Source: Pseudomonadota bacterium
Lineage (GTDB): Bacteria > Pseudomonadota > Alphaproteobacteria > SP197
NCBI GenBank assembly: GCA_039028155.1
Contig: JBCCIS010000034.1
Coordinates: forward strand, 1-56,197
Direction of reading: 5' to 3'
DNA: 56,197 nucleotides
Part shown: piece after piece, positions 25,440-34,873 of the stretch
How the letters are laid out: the number at the start of each line of letters is the position of its first letter
How positions within the stretch are numbered: the first letter of the stretch is position 1
Translations under genes and position numbers: made by a program
Notes under the pieces: model-generated
What the model was told of the DNA's origin: nothing
The model's database searches: none
The model's input: only the letters and a program-made list of their open reading frames with translations

Positions 25440-27314
25440 TTGGCGAACACAACCGATCCGGCGACGGCACCGCAGGCCGAACTAGCGGCCAAGGCCGCGG
25501 AGACGACGAGCGGTTGGCGGACACTTGCGCGCCTACTGCCTTATCTGTGGCCCAGCAATCAGCCCGGCATGCGGCTGCGCGTGGTCGCGGCCATGGTTTT
25601 CCTGATCGCCGCCAAGGTCGCGATCATCTACGTCCCCATCTATTACAAGGATGCGATCGATGTCCTGGCGCCGGCCGATGTCGGTATGGCCGTCGCGCTG
25701 CCGTTGGGCCTGATTCTCGCCTATGGCGCGGCGCGCGTCCTATCGCTGGCCTTCGGCGAGCTGCGCGACGCGATCTTCGCCAAGGTCGGCCAGCGCGCCA
25801 TCCGAAGCGTCGCGCTCAACGTCTTCCGTCACCTGCACAAGCTGTCGCTGCGATTCCATTTGGAACGCCAGACCGGCGGCCTATCGCGCGCCATCGAACG
25901 CGGCACCAAGGCGATCGAACTCTTGCTGCGCTTCAGCCTGTTCAACATCATTCCGACACTGATCGAAATCACGATGGTCTTCGTGATCCTGTGGATCATG
26001 CTGGACTTCGCGATCGCTGCCGTTACGGCGGTGACGGTTATTGTCTATATCGTCTACACCATGGTGGTGACGGAATGGCGCATCAAGTTCCGCCGCCAGA
26101 TGAACGAGCAGGATTCAAGCGCCAATACCAAGGCGATCGATAGCCTGCTGAACTATGAGACCGTCAAGTACTTCGGCAACGAAGAACATGAGGCCCAGCG
26201 CTACGACAAGGCGCTCCAGCGCTATGAGACCGCCGCCGTGCGCAACACGACGTCGCTTTCGGTCCTCAACATCGGTCAGGCGATCATCATCTCGATCGGT
26301 TTGACCATGGTCATGATTATGTCAGGACAAGGCATCGTCGACGGCAGTCTGACGGTCGGCGATTTTGTCCTGGCCAACACCTATCTCATGCAGCTTTACC
26401 AGCCGCTCAACTTCTTCGGCTTCGTCTATCGCGAGATCAAGCAGGCGTTGATCGACATCGAAACGATGTTCCAGCTTCTCGCTGTCGACACGGAGATCGC
26501 CGACAAGGCGGACGCACCGGATCTGAAGCTGGCCGGCGGCGAGGTACGGTTCGAGGATGTCGACTTCGGCTATGATCCCCGCCGGCCGATCCTGAAGGGG
26601 ATTAGCTTCCGGGTGCCGCCCGGCCATTCGGTCGCGATCGTTGGGCCGTCCGGCGCCGGCAAGTCGACCATCAGTCGCCTGCTCTACCGGTTTTATGATG
26701 TCGGCAACGGGCGCATCACGATCGATGGCCAGGATATCCGCGACGTCGGCCAGGCCTCGGTGCGGCGCGCCACCGGCATCGTGCCTCAGGACACCGTGCT
26801 GTTTAACGACACCATCTATTACAACATCGCCTATGGCCGGCCCGACGCGTCGCCGGCCGAGGTGGAGAGCGCGGCACGGCTGGCACACGTCCATGATTTC
26901 ATTATGGCCTTGCCGGACGGCTACCAGTCCATGGTCGGCGAACGCGGCCTGAAGCTCTCCGGCGGCGAAAAGCAGCGCGTCGCGATCGCGCGCACGATCA
27001 TCAAGGACCCCTGCATTCTGCTGTTCGACGAGGCGACCAGCGCGCTCGATACCCAGACGGAACAGGAGATCCAGGCCAACCTGCGCGACCTGTCTGAGGG
27101 CCGCACGACGCTGATCATCGCCCACCGGCTATCGACCGTCGTCGATGCCGACGAGATTATCGTGTTGGACCAGGGGCAGATTATTGAACGCGGCAACCAT
27201 GCCGACCTGATTGCCGCCGACGGCCGTTACGCCGAGATGTGGCGGCGTCAGCAGGAAGGCGCCGACAACGGTAACAGCGGAAGGAACGGGCAAATCGAGC
27301 CCGCGCCCGCCTGA
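25440..27314 (+). CDS. ATM1-type ABC exporter (permease-ATPase fusion)
   Basis: About 624 residues from TTG 25440 (GGGGA upstream); GTG 25389 is the longest in-frame alternative. An N-terminal six-helix exporter domain is followed by an ATPase domain with Walker A GPSGAGKST, signature LSGGEKQRVAIART and Walker B CILLFDEATSALD. The LLNYETVKYFGNEEHE segment in the transmembrane domain is the hallmark of ATM1/HMT1 proteins, which export glutathione-linked sulfur or metal species. It works as a homodimer in the inner membrane. An MFS gene follows 99 nt downstream. Confidence 0.93.
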   Translation: MANTTDPATAPQAELAAKAAETTSGWRTLARLLPYLWPSNQPGMRLRVVAAMVFLIAAKVAIIYVPIYYKDAIDVLAPADVGMAVALPLGLILAYGAARVLSLAFGELRDAIFAKVGQRAIRSVALNVFRHLHKLSLRFHLERQTGGLSRAIERGTKAIELLLRFSLFNIIPTLIEITMVFVILWIMLDFAIAAVTAVTVIVYIVYTMVVTEWRIKFRRQMNEQDSSANTKAIDSLLNYETVKYFGNEEHEAQRYDKALQRYETAAVRNTTSLSVLNIGQAIIISIGLTMVMIMSGQGIVDGSLTVGDFVLANTYLMQLYQPLNFFGFVYREIKQALIDIETMFQLLAVDTEIADKADAPDLKLAGGEVRFEDVDFGYDPRRPILKGISFRVPPGHSVAIVGPSGAGKSTISRLLYRFYDVGNGRITIDGQDIRDVGQASVRRATGIVPQDTVLFNDTIYYNIAYGRPDASPAEVESAARLAHVHDFIMALPDGYQSMVGERGLKLSGGEKQRVAIARTIIKDPCILLFDEATSALDTQTEQEIQANLRDLSEGRTTLIIAHRLSTVVDADEIIVLDQGQIIERGNHADLIAADGRYAEMWRRQQEGADNGNSGRNGQIEPAPA

Positions 27315-27413
27315 GGCAACCCAGCTATGCGTGGTTAGCGCTTGTGCGATGCTGAGAAAGGCCGTCGGATAGACTCCGCATAAGTTCATCCAAGCTGCCG
27401 GGGGCGCAGCAAC

Positions 27414-28604
27414 GTGCGGGGTATTCATCTTCCCGTCTGGTTCGGGGTCGCCGACTTGCCCAAGGCGATACCCTTCGCGTGGCTTTACGCGACCCAGGGC
27501 ATGGCCCGCACCGTCCTGATGACCATCATCCCGCTTCGCGCTCTCGAGCTGCTCGGCACCGCCCAGGAAGTCAGCGTGCTCTACCTGGCGGTCAGCGCCT
27601 GCGGGCTTGCGGTCAGTCTCACCATTCCGCTGATGGTACATCTGATCCGGCGGCGCCGGGTCGTTGTCGTCGGTACGCTCGCCATGATGGTCGCGGCGGT
27701 GTTGCTGCTCAGCGACAATCTCTTCGTCTACGCGCTCGGCATGTTCTTTTATGTCGCCGGCTCGATCGCGATCGATGTCAGCCTGAACCTCTATCTGATG
27801 GACACGATCCCGCGCCGGGAGTTCGCGCGGTTCGAGCCGGTGCGCATCTGGTTCATGGGCGTCGCCTTCATCATCGGTCCCTACCTCGGCGTCTGGCTTT
27901 GGACCAACGTCGCCTATTGGCTGCCGTCGCTGCTCACGATCGGCTTCAGCCTCTCTCTGCTGGTGCTGTTCCTTTACCTCAGACTGTCGGACAACCCAGC
28001 CATCCAGGCGGCCAAAACGCCGCCGCCCAATCCGCTGCGTTTCTTCGTGAGATTCTTTCGTCAGCCACGGCTGCGTCTTGCCTGGCTCTTGGCGGTCGGT
28101 CGTTCGGCGTGGTGGGCAATGTTCTTCATCTACGCGCCCATCTACTGCGTCGAATCGGGGTTGGGTGACGATGTCGCCGGCATGATGGCGTCCGCCGGAT
28201 CTGCCTCGGTGTTGCTGGTGCCTTTGTGGGCAAAGATCGGCCGCCGCTATGGCATCCGCGCATTGATGCTTGCGGGCTACGCGGCCAGTGCCGTAGTCAG
28301 CGTCATCGTCGCGGTGTTCGCCGGCTCGCCATGGCTCGGCGTCGGCCTTTTGATGGCAGCCGCAGTCGTGACCTCGCTGATCGATGGCGCCGGCAACATG
28401 CTCTTCCTGCGCGCCGTCCACCCCCATGAGCGCCCGGAGATGACCTCGGTCTTCGCGACCTTCCGCGATACCTCGCAGATCGGGCCGCCGGCCGTCTTCT
28501 CTGTCCTGCTCAAGGTCTTCGCCTTGCCGGCGGTGTTCGTTGCGGGCGGTGTCGGCATGGCGGCCATGGCGTACTACGCGCGTTTCGTGCCCAAGCGCTA
28601 TTGA
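27414..28604 (+). CDS. MFS transporter
   Basis: 396 residues with about 12 hydrophobic segments, starting at GTG 27414. The inter-helix motif LIRRRRVVVVG and the second-half motif KIGRRYGIRALMLAG show the superfamily repeat. Subfamily and substrate cannot be read. It sits between the ABC exporter and an ADP-forming acyl-CoA synthetase on the same strand (58-nt gap to the latter), so a carboxylic acid substrate activated by that ligase is possible. Confidence 0.88.
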   Translation: MRGIHLPVWFGVADLPKAIPFAWLYATQGMARTVLMTIIPLRALELLGTAQEVSVLYLAVSACGLAVSLTIPLMVHLIRRRRVVVVGTLAMMVAAVLLLSDNLFVYALGMFFYVAGSIAIDVSLNLYLMDTIPRREFARFEPVRIWFMGVAFIIGPYLGVWLWTNVAYWLPSLLTIGFSLSLLVLFLYLRLSDNPAIQAAKTPPPNPLRFFVRFFRQPRLRLAWLLAVGRSAWWAMFFIYAPIYCVESGLGDDVAGMMASAGSASVLLVPLWAKIGRRYGIRALMLAGYAASAVVSVIVAVFAGSPWLGVGLLMAAAVVTSLIDGAGNMLFLRAVHPHERPEMTSVFATFRDTSQIGPPAVFSVLLKVFALPAVFVAGGVGMAAMAYYARFVPKRY

Positions 28605-28662
28605 CGGGAGCCGTATGCCCCCGTTCACTGATGGCGCCCGCCTTCTGACCGAGTAACCCCGC

Positions 28663-30759
28663 ATGAGCAATGTCCTCGCGCCGCGCCTCTCGATCGCCGA
28701 GATCATGAATCCCCGTTCGGTCGCGGTCATCGGCGGCTCGGAAGACTTGCGGAAGTTCGGTGCCCGCGTTCTGAACAATACCATCCAGGGGGGTTTTCCA
28801 GGCCGCATCGTGCCAGTCAATCCGAAGCGTGAGACCGTCTTTGGCCTGACCGCCGTACCCAAGGTCTCCGCGCTGGATGAACCGGTGGATGTCGCGGTGA
28901 TCGCCGTGCCGCGCGCCCTGGTGCTCGACCAGCTCAGGGACTGCGCGGATTCCGGCGTTGGTTGTTGCGTGCTGATCACCGCGGGCTTCACCGAGACCGG
29001 CGACGACGGCGCACGCGTGCAGGAGGAGATCAATAGCGTCGCGCGCGCTGCGGGCATGCGGCTGATTGGCCCCAATTGTCTGGGCCTGACCAACACGCAC
29101 GCCAAACTGATCATGAACTCGTCGCCCTCAATGGAGCTGACGGCGCACGAACCCGGCGGCATCGGCTTCATCAGCCAGTCTGGCGCGCTGATGGCGACGG
29201 TCTATAACCGCGGCGTCTGCGACGGCGCGCGCTTCTCCAGCACCATATCGGTCGGTAACCAGGCCGACCTTGAGCTCGCCGACTTCATGGAATGGATGGC
29301 GGACGATCCAGCAACCCGCGTCGTCACGCTCTATGTCGAAGGGTTCAAAGACCCCGGCCGGTTTGTTGCCGCCGCCAAACGCTGCCGCGATGCCGGCAAA
29401 CCGGTCTTGATGGTGAAGGCCGGCCGGTCGGAGGAGGGTGCGCGCGTCGCCATGAGCCACACTGCGAGCCTCGCCGGTTCGTGGCGCGTACTCCAGGCCG
29501 TCTGCCGCGACGCCGGTGTCATTCCCGTCGACGACACGGTCGCGATGATGCAGACGGCGGAAATGTTCTCACGCCATGGTGCGCCCATGGGCGACGGCAT
29601 TCTCGTCATGTCCGGGTCCGGCGGCGCGGCGGCCATCACCAGCGATCTCTTCGCCGACCGCGGCCTGAGGCTCGCGGCGTTCTCAGCCCAGACGCGCACG
29701 GCGCTTGAGGAGATTTACGAGCCCGTGCAACTGGGCAACCCCCTGGACATCGGTGCGACACGGGCGAAGGACTTCGTTATCGTCGACGACAGCGGGCTGT
29801 CGGTCGCCGCCGCCGATCCGGATGTCAGCGCCAATCTGCTGGTCATCGCGACCGCGCCACAGCTGACGAAGTCGACGGAGATCCTGGCGAAAAGCGGGAA
29901 GGCGTCAGGTAAACCCACGGTCGTCGTTTTCGTCCCCGGTAACGCCAGCGACGAGGGCCGGCACATTGTTCGTGACATGGGCGTCCTCGGCTACGAGACG
30001 ATCGACGAGGCGCTGCGCGTGCTGCAGGGCTGGATGACGCCGACCGCAGCGGGTCCCGAGCCCGTCCGCCCAGACGATCTTCCGCAAGGCGACCCGTTTG
30101 CCGGTATTGCTGACGGCATGGTCGATGAACACACGGTCAAGCAGGTCTTGTCGCGGTACGGCGTCCCGGTGACCCGCGAAGCGCCGGGCGAAAGCCTCGA
30201 AGACGCCATGACAGCTGCCGAGGCCATCGGCTTTCCGGTCGCGCTGAAGGGTTTCGGTCCCGACCTCATCCACAAGTCTGACGAGGGTGCGGTTGCGCTC
30301 AATCTGGCTGATCGGGCCGCCCTCGAAACGGCCTGGCAAGCCATGACCAAAGGCCTTGGCGCGCGCCTTGACGGCTTCCTCGTCGCTGAGATGGCCAACG
30401 GCATCGAGGAAGTCATCCTGGGCATCAAACACGACGATCAGTTCGGTCCTATGGTGCTGGTCGGCCTGGGCGGCGTACTGGCCGAGATCATCGACGACGT
30501 CGTCCTGCTGCCCGCGCCCGTCGCGCCCGAGAACGTCAAGGCGCTGATGAAAGGTCTTCGCCTTTGGCCCGTCTTCGATGGCGCGCGCGGCCGCCCGCAG
30601 CTCGACGTCGACGCGATCGCCGATGCCACTGCGCGCCTTTCCTGGCTTGCCGTCGACGCGGGCGAACGTCTCAAGGAACTCGACATCAACCCGCTATTCG
30701 TCCGCGCGTCTGGTCAGGGCGTCACCGCGGTCGACGCCAGGGCGCGGTTGGCCGGTTGA
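28663..30759 (+). CDS. ADP-forming acyl-CoA synthetase (acetate-CoA ligase family)
   Basis: 698 residues with alpha and beta parts fused. First is a CoA-binding Rossmann domain (PRSVAVIGGSEDLRKFG), then the succinyl-CoA-ligase-like domains with GFISQSGALMA and the phospho-histidine region VAMSHTASLAGS. A C-terminal ATP-grasp domain carries AIGFPVALKGFGPDLIHKSDEGAV. It would interconvert an acid, CoA and ATP with acyl-CoA, ADP and phosphate. The usual GCN5 domain is absent. Convergent with the hydroxylase gene, 3 bases apart. A second member is cut by the right window edge. Confidence 0.93.
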   Translation: MSNVLAPRLSIAEIMNPRSVAVIGGSEDLRKFGARVLNNTIQGGFPGRIVPVNPKRETVFGLTAVPKVSALDEPVDVAVIAVPRALVLDQLRDCADSGVGCCVLITAGFTETGDDGARVQEEINSVARAAGMRLIGPNCLGLTNTHAKLIMNSSPSMELTAHEPGGIGFISQSGALMATVYNRGVCDGARFSSTISVGNQADLELADFMEWMADDPATRVVTLYVEGFKDPGRFVAAAKRCRDAGKPVLMVKAGRSEEGARVAMSHTASLAGSWRVLQAVCRDAGVIPVDDTVAMMQTAEMFSRHGAPMGDGILVMSGSGGAAAITSDLFADRGLRLAAFSAQTRTALEEIYEPVQLGNPLDIGATRAKDFVIVDDSGLSVAAADPDVSANLLVIATAPQLTKSTEILAKSGKASGKPTVVVFVPGNASDEGRHIVRDMGVLGYETIDEALRVLQGWMTPTAAGPEPVRPDDLPQGDPFAGIADGMVDEHTVKQVLSRYGVPVTREAPGESLEDAMTAAEAIGFPVALKGFGPDLIHKSDEGAVALNLADRAALETAWQAMTKGLGARLDGFLVAEMANGIEEVILGIKHDDQFGPMVLVGLGGVLAEIIDDVVLLPAPVAPENVKALMKGLRLWPVFDGARGRPQLDVDAIADATARLSWLAVDAGERLKELDINPLFVRASGQGVTAVDARARLAG

Positions 30760-30762
30760 TCT

Positions 30763-31557
30763 TCAGGACGTCCGGCCGAAGAAGTTGATGCGAATGTCGT
30801 CGCTGAAGATCGTGTCCGGCTGGGAGTCGTAGGACAGCACGAGCACGATGCGGTCAGGGCTCGCCTCAACCGGCGTCACGCGGTGGAGCGAACGATGGCC
30901 GTTGAAGAGGGCGAGCGTGCCGGCTTCCTGGTCTTCGCTCTGCAAGCCCGGCCACGCGCCGTCCATCACTTCGTCGTAGACGTCAAGCGCGCGGGCCTTG
31001 TCGGATTGGCGCACGGCGGGTGCGAATTCGAAGACGCCACCACGCCCTGCTTTCTGCAGCATTAAGGTGACGACGCCGTCATTGGGGTCGAAGTGCCAGC
31101 CGAGTTCGTCCGACGGCGCGTAGCCTGTCAGCATGCAGCCGACCATCGGGTCGGTGGCGCAGGGATAGTAGGGCGTGACGCCGAAGACCGTGCCCAGAAA
31201 GTCGGTCAGGGGTTGCCAGACATGGATTTGTCTAAGCGCCGACGTCTCGGGCATTCGGTCGCCGCCAGCGCTGCACACGGCCGCGCGCGTCGGGCGGTGC
31301 CAGGGGTAGAGGCCGGTTTCCTCGCCATGGTCGGCGTCACGGATACGTTCGTGCCAGTGTCCGTTGGCAAGCTGGCGTTCGGCTTCTTCGGCCATCGCGC
31401 GGACCGCATCAGAACGAATGAAGCCGGGCATGGTGAAGTAGCCGGGGTCGTCCAGCCCCGCCTTCGCGTCAGCGACCAACGCCTGGGCCTCGGGCGTGGC
31501 GAGGTCGGCAATTGGATATCGGTCGAGGTCGACAATGTCGGCCAGAATGTCAGGCAT
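30763..31557 (-). CDS. Fe(II)/2OG hydroxylase, HalD/BesD-related type
   Basis: 264 residues. The facial triad is His155 and Asp157 in GWHFDPND and His225 in SLHRVTPV, with Arg236 for 2OG. The VTLMLQxxxxGGVFEF block and the closing FFGRTS resemble the amino-acid hydroxylase/halogenase group around BesD and HalD as I remember it. Halogenases replace the Asp by Gly; here Asp is kept, so hydroxylation is expected. The gene starts inside the stop region of an alpha/beta hydrolase gene (8-base overlap), implying coupled translation. Substrate unknown, perhaps a free amino acid. Confidence 0.85.
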   Translation of the reverse strand: MPDILADIVDLDRYPIADLATPEAQALVADAKAGLDDPGYFTMPGFIRSDAVRAMAEEAERQLANGHWHERIRDADHGEETGLYPWHRPTRAAVCSAGGDRMPETSALRQIHVWQPLTDFLGTVFGVTPYYPCATDPMVGCMLTGYAPSDELGWHFDPNDGVVTLMLQKAGRGGVFEFAPAVRQSDKARALDVYDEVMDGAWPGLQSEDQEAGTLALFNGHRSLHRVTPVEASPDRIVLVLSYDSQPDTIFSDDIRINFFGRTS

Positions 31558-32359
31558 AGGCCGCGATGATCTCCCTGATCTTGGCGTTCACCACCTCCGG
31601 CTTATGGCCGCACAGCGAGAGGTGGCCGAGTCCCTCCAGCATATGAAAGTAGCCGTCGCCTGCCAACTCGGCGGCCTCGCGGCCCAGCTGCGGCGGTGCC
31701 TGCATATCCTGGCTGAAGCCAATGACATGCATCGGCACCTTGCATCCGGGCAGGCGGTCGCGCGTATCGAACTCGCAGCAGGCCTGCCATTGCGCGTCCA
31801 GCATGGCGCCGTCACGGTGTTCGTAGGCTTCCGATGTTACCTGCTTCAGTTTGTTCCAGAGCGCCTCGTCGCCCAGCACCTCCGACGGGTACATGAAGGC
31901 GCCATAGTGGGTCATGGCGAAGTCGGGCGGCAGGTCGCCGTGCTCGCGGCGGTATCGGATCTCCGACTCCATCCACTCGCGCGAGAAGCCGCTGGCATAG
32001 GCTTCCGTACCCATGGGTATCGCGACCTTCACCAGCTCAGGCCAGTTGATTGCCACTTCCTGGGTGATCATCGATCCCATGGAAAGCCCGGCGACGATGA
32101 CCGGCGGATTGCACACCGCCTCGATCAGTTCGGCGCAGTCGCGCGCCATGTCCTTAATCGTCCACGGTGGCTGGTCGATGATGCCGGTCTCGCCAACGCC
32201 GCGCGGGTCATGGATGGTGTTGCGGAACTCGGGAAAACCCTCGACCTGCCAGCGCATCTCACGGCCACGCTGATCGCCGCCGGGAATCCAGACGATGTCC
32301 GACCCGTCGCCAGACTGTTCGTAATAGAGGTTGGCGCCTGATGTCTTGATATGCGGCAT
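31550..32359 (-). CDS. alpha/beta hydrolase
   Basis: 269 residues from ATG 32359; the longer frame to 32524 has no family similarity. The nucleophile elbow is GLSMGS, the oxyanion region lies around IVWIPGGDQRG, and the late Asp/His pair is in the HVIGFSQDMQ and LEGLGHLSLCGHKPE segments. It fits 3-oxoadipate-enol-lactonase-like or esterase enzymes. Its stop overlaps the start of the downstream hydroxylase by 8 bases, so the pair probably act on the same compound. Confidence 0.9.
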   Translation of the reverse strand: MPHIKTSGANLYYEQSGDGSDIVWIPGGDQRGREMRWQVEGFPEFRNTIHDPRGVGETGIIDQPPWTIKDMARDCAELIEAVCNPPVIVAGLSMGSMITQEVAINWPELVKVAIPMGTEAYASGFSREWMESEIRYRREHGDLPPDFAMTHYGAFMYPSEVLGDEALWNKLKQVTSEAYEHRDGAMLDAQWQACCEFDTRDRLPGCKVPMHVIGFSQDMQAPPQLGREAAELAGDGYFHMLEGLGHLSLCGHKPEVVNAKIREIIAAYA

Positions 32360-32595
32360 GGCAGCTTGTTTTCCTGGGCTGGTGGCTCGGGTGTGTGACG
32401 GGGGCATCGTCGACCCCTGAAGCGCCGGTCGCAAGTCCTGCCTCGCCCGGCGCCGCACCTGGCGTCCGCTGGCTCTCGGCGGTCTCAGCCGGTAAGCTCG
32501 GCGAGGGGCAACCCAATGGACCAAGGGTTTACCGTCGCGTTCTCACGCGGCCGAGCCTTCCGCGTATCGTCATTCCGAGGGGCGGCGTACCGAGT

Positions 32596-33891
32596 TTGAC
32601 CGAAGCGTCATCAACCGACAGGCGTGCCTCAAGCCCACTCGGAACGCGCAAGCAAAACGCGGCCACCATCGTGGGCACGGCGCTGGAGTGGTACGACTTC
32701 GCCGCCTATGGCTTCCTCGCGCCAATCATCGGAAAGGTGTTCTTCCCGGCCGATGATCCCGTCGCCTCGCTGCTGGCGGCCTTTGGTGCGTTGGCCGTCG
32801 GGTATGCCGCGCGCCCCATTGGCAGTATCGTCTTCGGCCATCTGGGCGACCGTATGGGCCGCAAGCCGGCGCTGATGCTCTCGGTCGCAATGATGGGTTG
32901 CGCCACGTTGGGCGTTGCGGTCTTACCGGGTTACGCCGAGCTTGGCGTGACCGCCGCGGCACTGCTGATCCTGCTGCGGGCCATACAGGGCATATCCGTT
33001 GCCGGCGAATACAGCTGTTCGTCGGTTTTGCTGGTCGAGAAGGCGCCACCGGGTAGGCGAGGCATCATAGGGGGCTGGCTTGTGTCCGGCTGCAATCTTG
33101 GCTTTCTGCTCGGCGCGGCCGTCGGCGCGGGCGTCAGCAATCTGCTGGGCGAAGCGCAACTGGCGGCGTGGGGCTGGCGTGTCCCGTTTTTCCTGGGCGC
33201 TGCTGTCGCGATCTATGCGCTTTTCCTGCGTCGCGGCCTCGAGGAGTCGCCGGTGATGGTGTCGATAGAGGACGTCAGCCGGATTCCGGCACTGGAGGCG
33301 ATCAGAACCAGCTGGCGCAGCATGATCCGCATCGTCTGTCTGGTCCTGCCGACCGGTGTGATGTACTTCGTCGTCTTCGTCTACGGTGCCTCCTACCTCA
33401 CCGAAGAGATGCACTATTCGACCGCCGAAGCGCTCGATATCTCGACGCTGGCGCTCGTTTTCCTGGTGGTCATACCACCGGTCGCGGGCTTGGTATCCGA
33501 CCGCGTCGGCCGCCGGCCAGTTATCCTCACGTTCGCGATTGCCAGCATTCTTCTGACCTGGCCGCTCTGGTGGGCGCTGCACCAGCACAGCCTCGCCTGG
33601 ATCCTGTTCGCGCAGCTCGCCTTTGCCCTGATCAACGGCATCGGCTGGGGCATGACTGTCCCCGTGATGGTCGAGCTCTTGCCGCCGCGCGTACGCTGCA
33701 GCGGCGCCGGCATCAGCTACAACTTGTGCTTAGGCATCTTCGGCGGCATTACGCCTTGGGTCGCGACCTATCTGGTATCGCGCACGTCCGACGACTTCGC
33801 GCCGGCCTACTACGTCATCCTGGCCGCCATCATTGCGCTCATCGCAGCCCTGCGCATGCCCGAGTTGGCGCGCAGGCCGCTGGCGAGGTGA
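32596..33891 (+). CDS. MFS transporter, metabolite:H+ symporter (MHS) type
   Basis: About 431 residues if started at TTG 32596; the frame is open from GTG 32395, and no start has a convincing ribosome site. ATIVGTALEWYDFAAYGFLAP opens TM1 as in the ShiA/ProP/KgtP group. The loop GHLGDRMGRKPALM and RAIQGISVAGEYSCSSV are also MHS hallmarks. Twelve membrane segments are expected. This group imports shikimate, 2-oxoglutarate, betaines or proline with protons. The 237-base gap to the divergent hydrolase gene holds no other feature I can see. Confidence 0.88.
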   Translation: MTEASSTDRRASSPLGTRKQNAATIVGTALEWYDFAAYGFLAPIIGKVFFPADDPVASLLAAFGALAVGYAARPIGSIVFGHLGDRMGRKPALMLSVAMMGCATLGVAVLPGYAELGVTAAALLILLRAIQGISVAGEYSCSSVLLVEKAPPGRRGIIGGWLVSGCNLGFLLGAAVGAGVSNLLGEAQLAAWGWRVPFFLGAAVAIYALFLRRGLEESPVMVSIEDVSRIPALEAIRTSWRSMIRIVCLVLPTGVMYFVVFVYGASYLTEEMHYSTAEALDISTLALVFLVVIPPVAGLVSDRVGRRPVILTFAIASILLTWPLWWALHQHSLAWILFAQLAFALINGIGWGMTVPVMVELLPPRVRCSGAGISYNLCLGIFGGITPWVATYLVSRTSDDFAPAYYVILAAIIALIAALRMPELARRPLAR

Positions 33892-33916
33892 ACCAGCGGG
33901 CCCGAATTCGCGCCCG

Positions 33917-34873
33917 TCAATCCTGCGGTATGGCGGCGAGCACGGCGTCCCACAGAGTCTCGGCGGCCATCTCGCCCAGCGTGATCGGACCGAGCCTGGG
34001 GTTATCAACCTCGCCGGTCGAGACGAGAAACAGGACATCGCCATCATAGATCGTGTGAAACGGCCGGATCATGCGGCCCATGGCGTTGTGGATTTGCCGG
34101 CTCATCTGCTGGCGGACATAACCCTCCAGGTTCTGGTTGGTGATGACGACGGTCAGCGTTGTGTTGCCGGGTCCCGCTTCATCTGACGCCAGATCGTCGG
34201 CCATGATATCGGCCATCGGTTTGCGCTCGCCGGTCTCGCGGTTCTGGAAGCCGCGCACGATCTGGCCGCTGCGATTGAAGATGCCGCCCAGTGCGTTGAC
34301 CACGGAGATCGCCAAGATCTTCGTTTCGCCGATCTGCCGAAACGCCGCACCCTGACCGGATGTCTCCCATCCAAAGGGCGTCAGCGGCGCTGCGTTGCCA
34401 ACCGTGGCCGACATGCCGGCGCCGCGGGCACCCACCGGAAACCAGCCGGGCTGTGCCGCGCCGAGCGCCGCTTCGCCCAACGCCTTGTCCGGATAGATCG
34501 CGTTCTCGCGATAGCCGAAGTCATAGATGATGGCGCCTGAGACCAGCGGCAGCGTGTCAAAGCCCGTGTCGTGTCCCCGTGAGGCCGACAACGCCGCGGT
34601 GACGCCGGCGCTTGCCTCAAGGCCCAGGATCGAACCGCCGGCCAGACAGATCGCGTCGACGGAACCGTAGTCGCCGACCATGCCGATCGCCCCGCCCCGC
34701 TTGTCGATATCCAGATTGGCGGTCTGGGCGAACCGAATGACCGTGCAGCCGGTCGGCCCCTCGGCATACTCCGCGACGCCGATCTCCACACCTGGAAAGT
34801 CGAATGCCAATCCTGGCCCGTCCGGCGGCGCCTGAGGCGTCAATGTCAGAGTGTCGTTGGAAACCGTGCTCAC
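33917..34873 (-). CDS. P1 family peptidase (DmpA/NylC-like, self-cleaving)
   Basis: 318 residues of the Ntn-fold P1 family, which includes DmpA-type aminopeptidases and the nylon-oligomer hydrolase NylC. The self-cleavage site appears as PGNTTLTVV, giving an N-terminal Thr nucleophile on the small subunit. VGDYGSVDAICLAGGSILGLEA and GAIIYDFGYRENAIYP are family blocks. It overlaps the upstream pepN stop by ATGA, so the two peptidases are made together. It probably hydrolyses small beta-peptides or unusual amides. Confidence 0.9.
   Translation of the reverse strand: MSTVSNDTLTLTPQAPPDGPGLAFDFPGVEIGVAEYAEGPTGCTVIRFAQTANLDIDKRGGAIGMVGDYGSVDAICLAGGSILGLEASAGVTAALSASRGHDTGFDTLPLVSGAIIYDFGYRENAIYPDKALGEAALGAAQPGWFPVGARGAGMSATVGNAAPLTPFGWETSGQGAAFRQIGETKILAISVVNALGGIFNRSGQIVRGFQNRETGERKPMADIMADDLASDEAGPGNTTLTVVITNQNLEGYVRQQMSRQIHNAMGRMIRPFHTIYDGDVLFLVSTGEVDNPRLGPITLGEMAAETLWDAVLAAIPQD

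Noticed and set aside
27129-29171. 680-codon open frame on the minus strand
   Set aside because: It lies antisense to an MFS gene and an acyl-CoA synthetase gene with clear families; its translation is low-complexity, rich in Arg/Asp/His and matches nothing. High GC keeps antisense frames open.
30763-31557. Halogenase
   Set aside because: The iron site retains Asp157 rather than the Gly needed for chloride binding.
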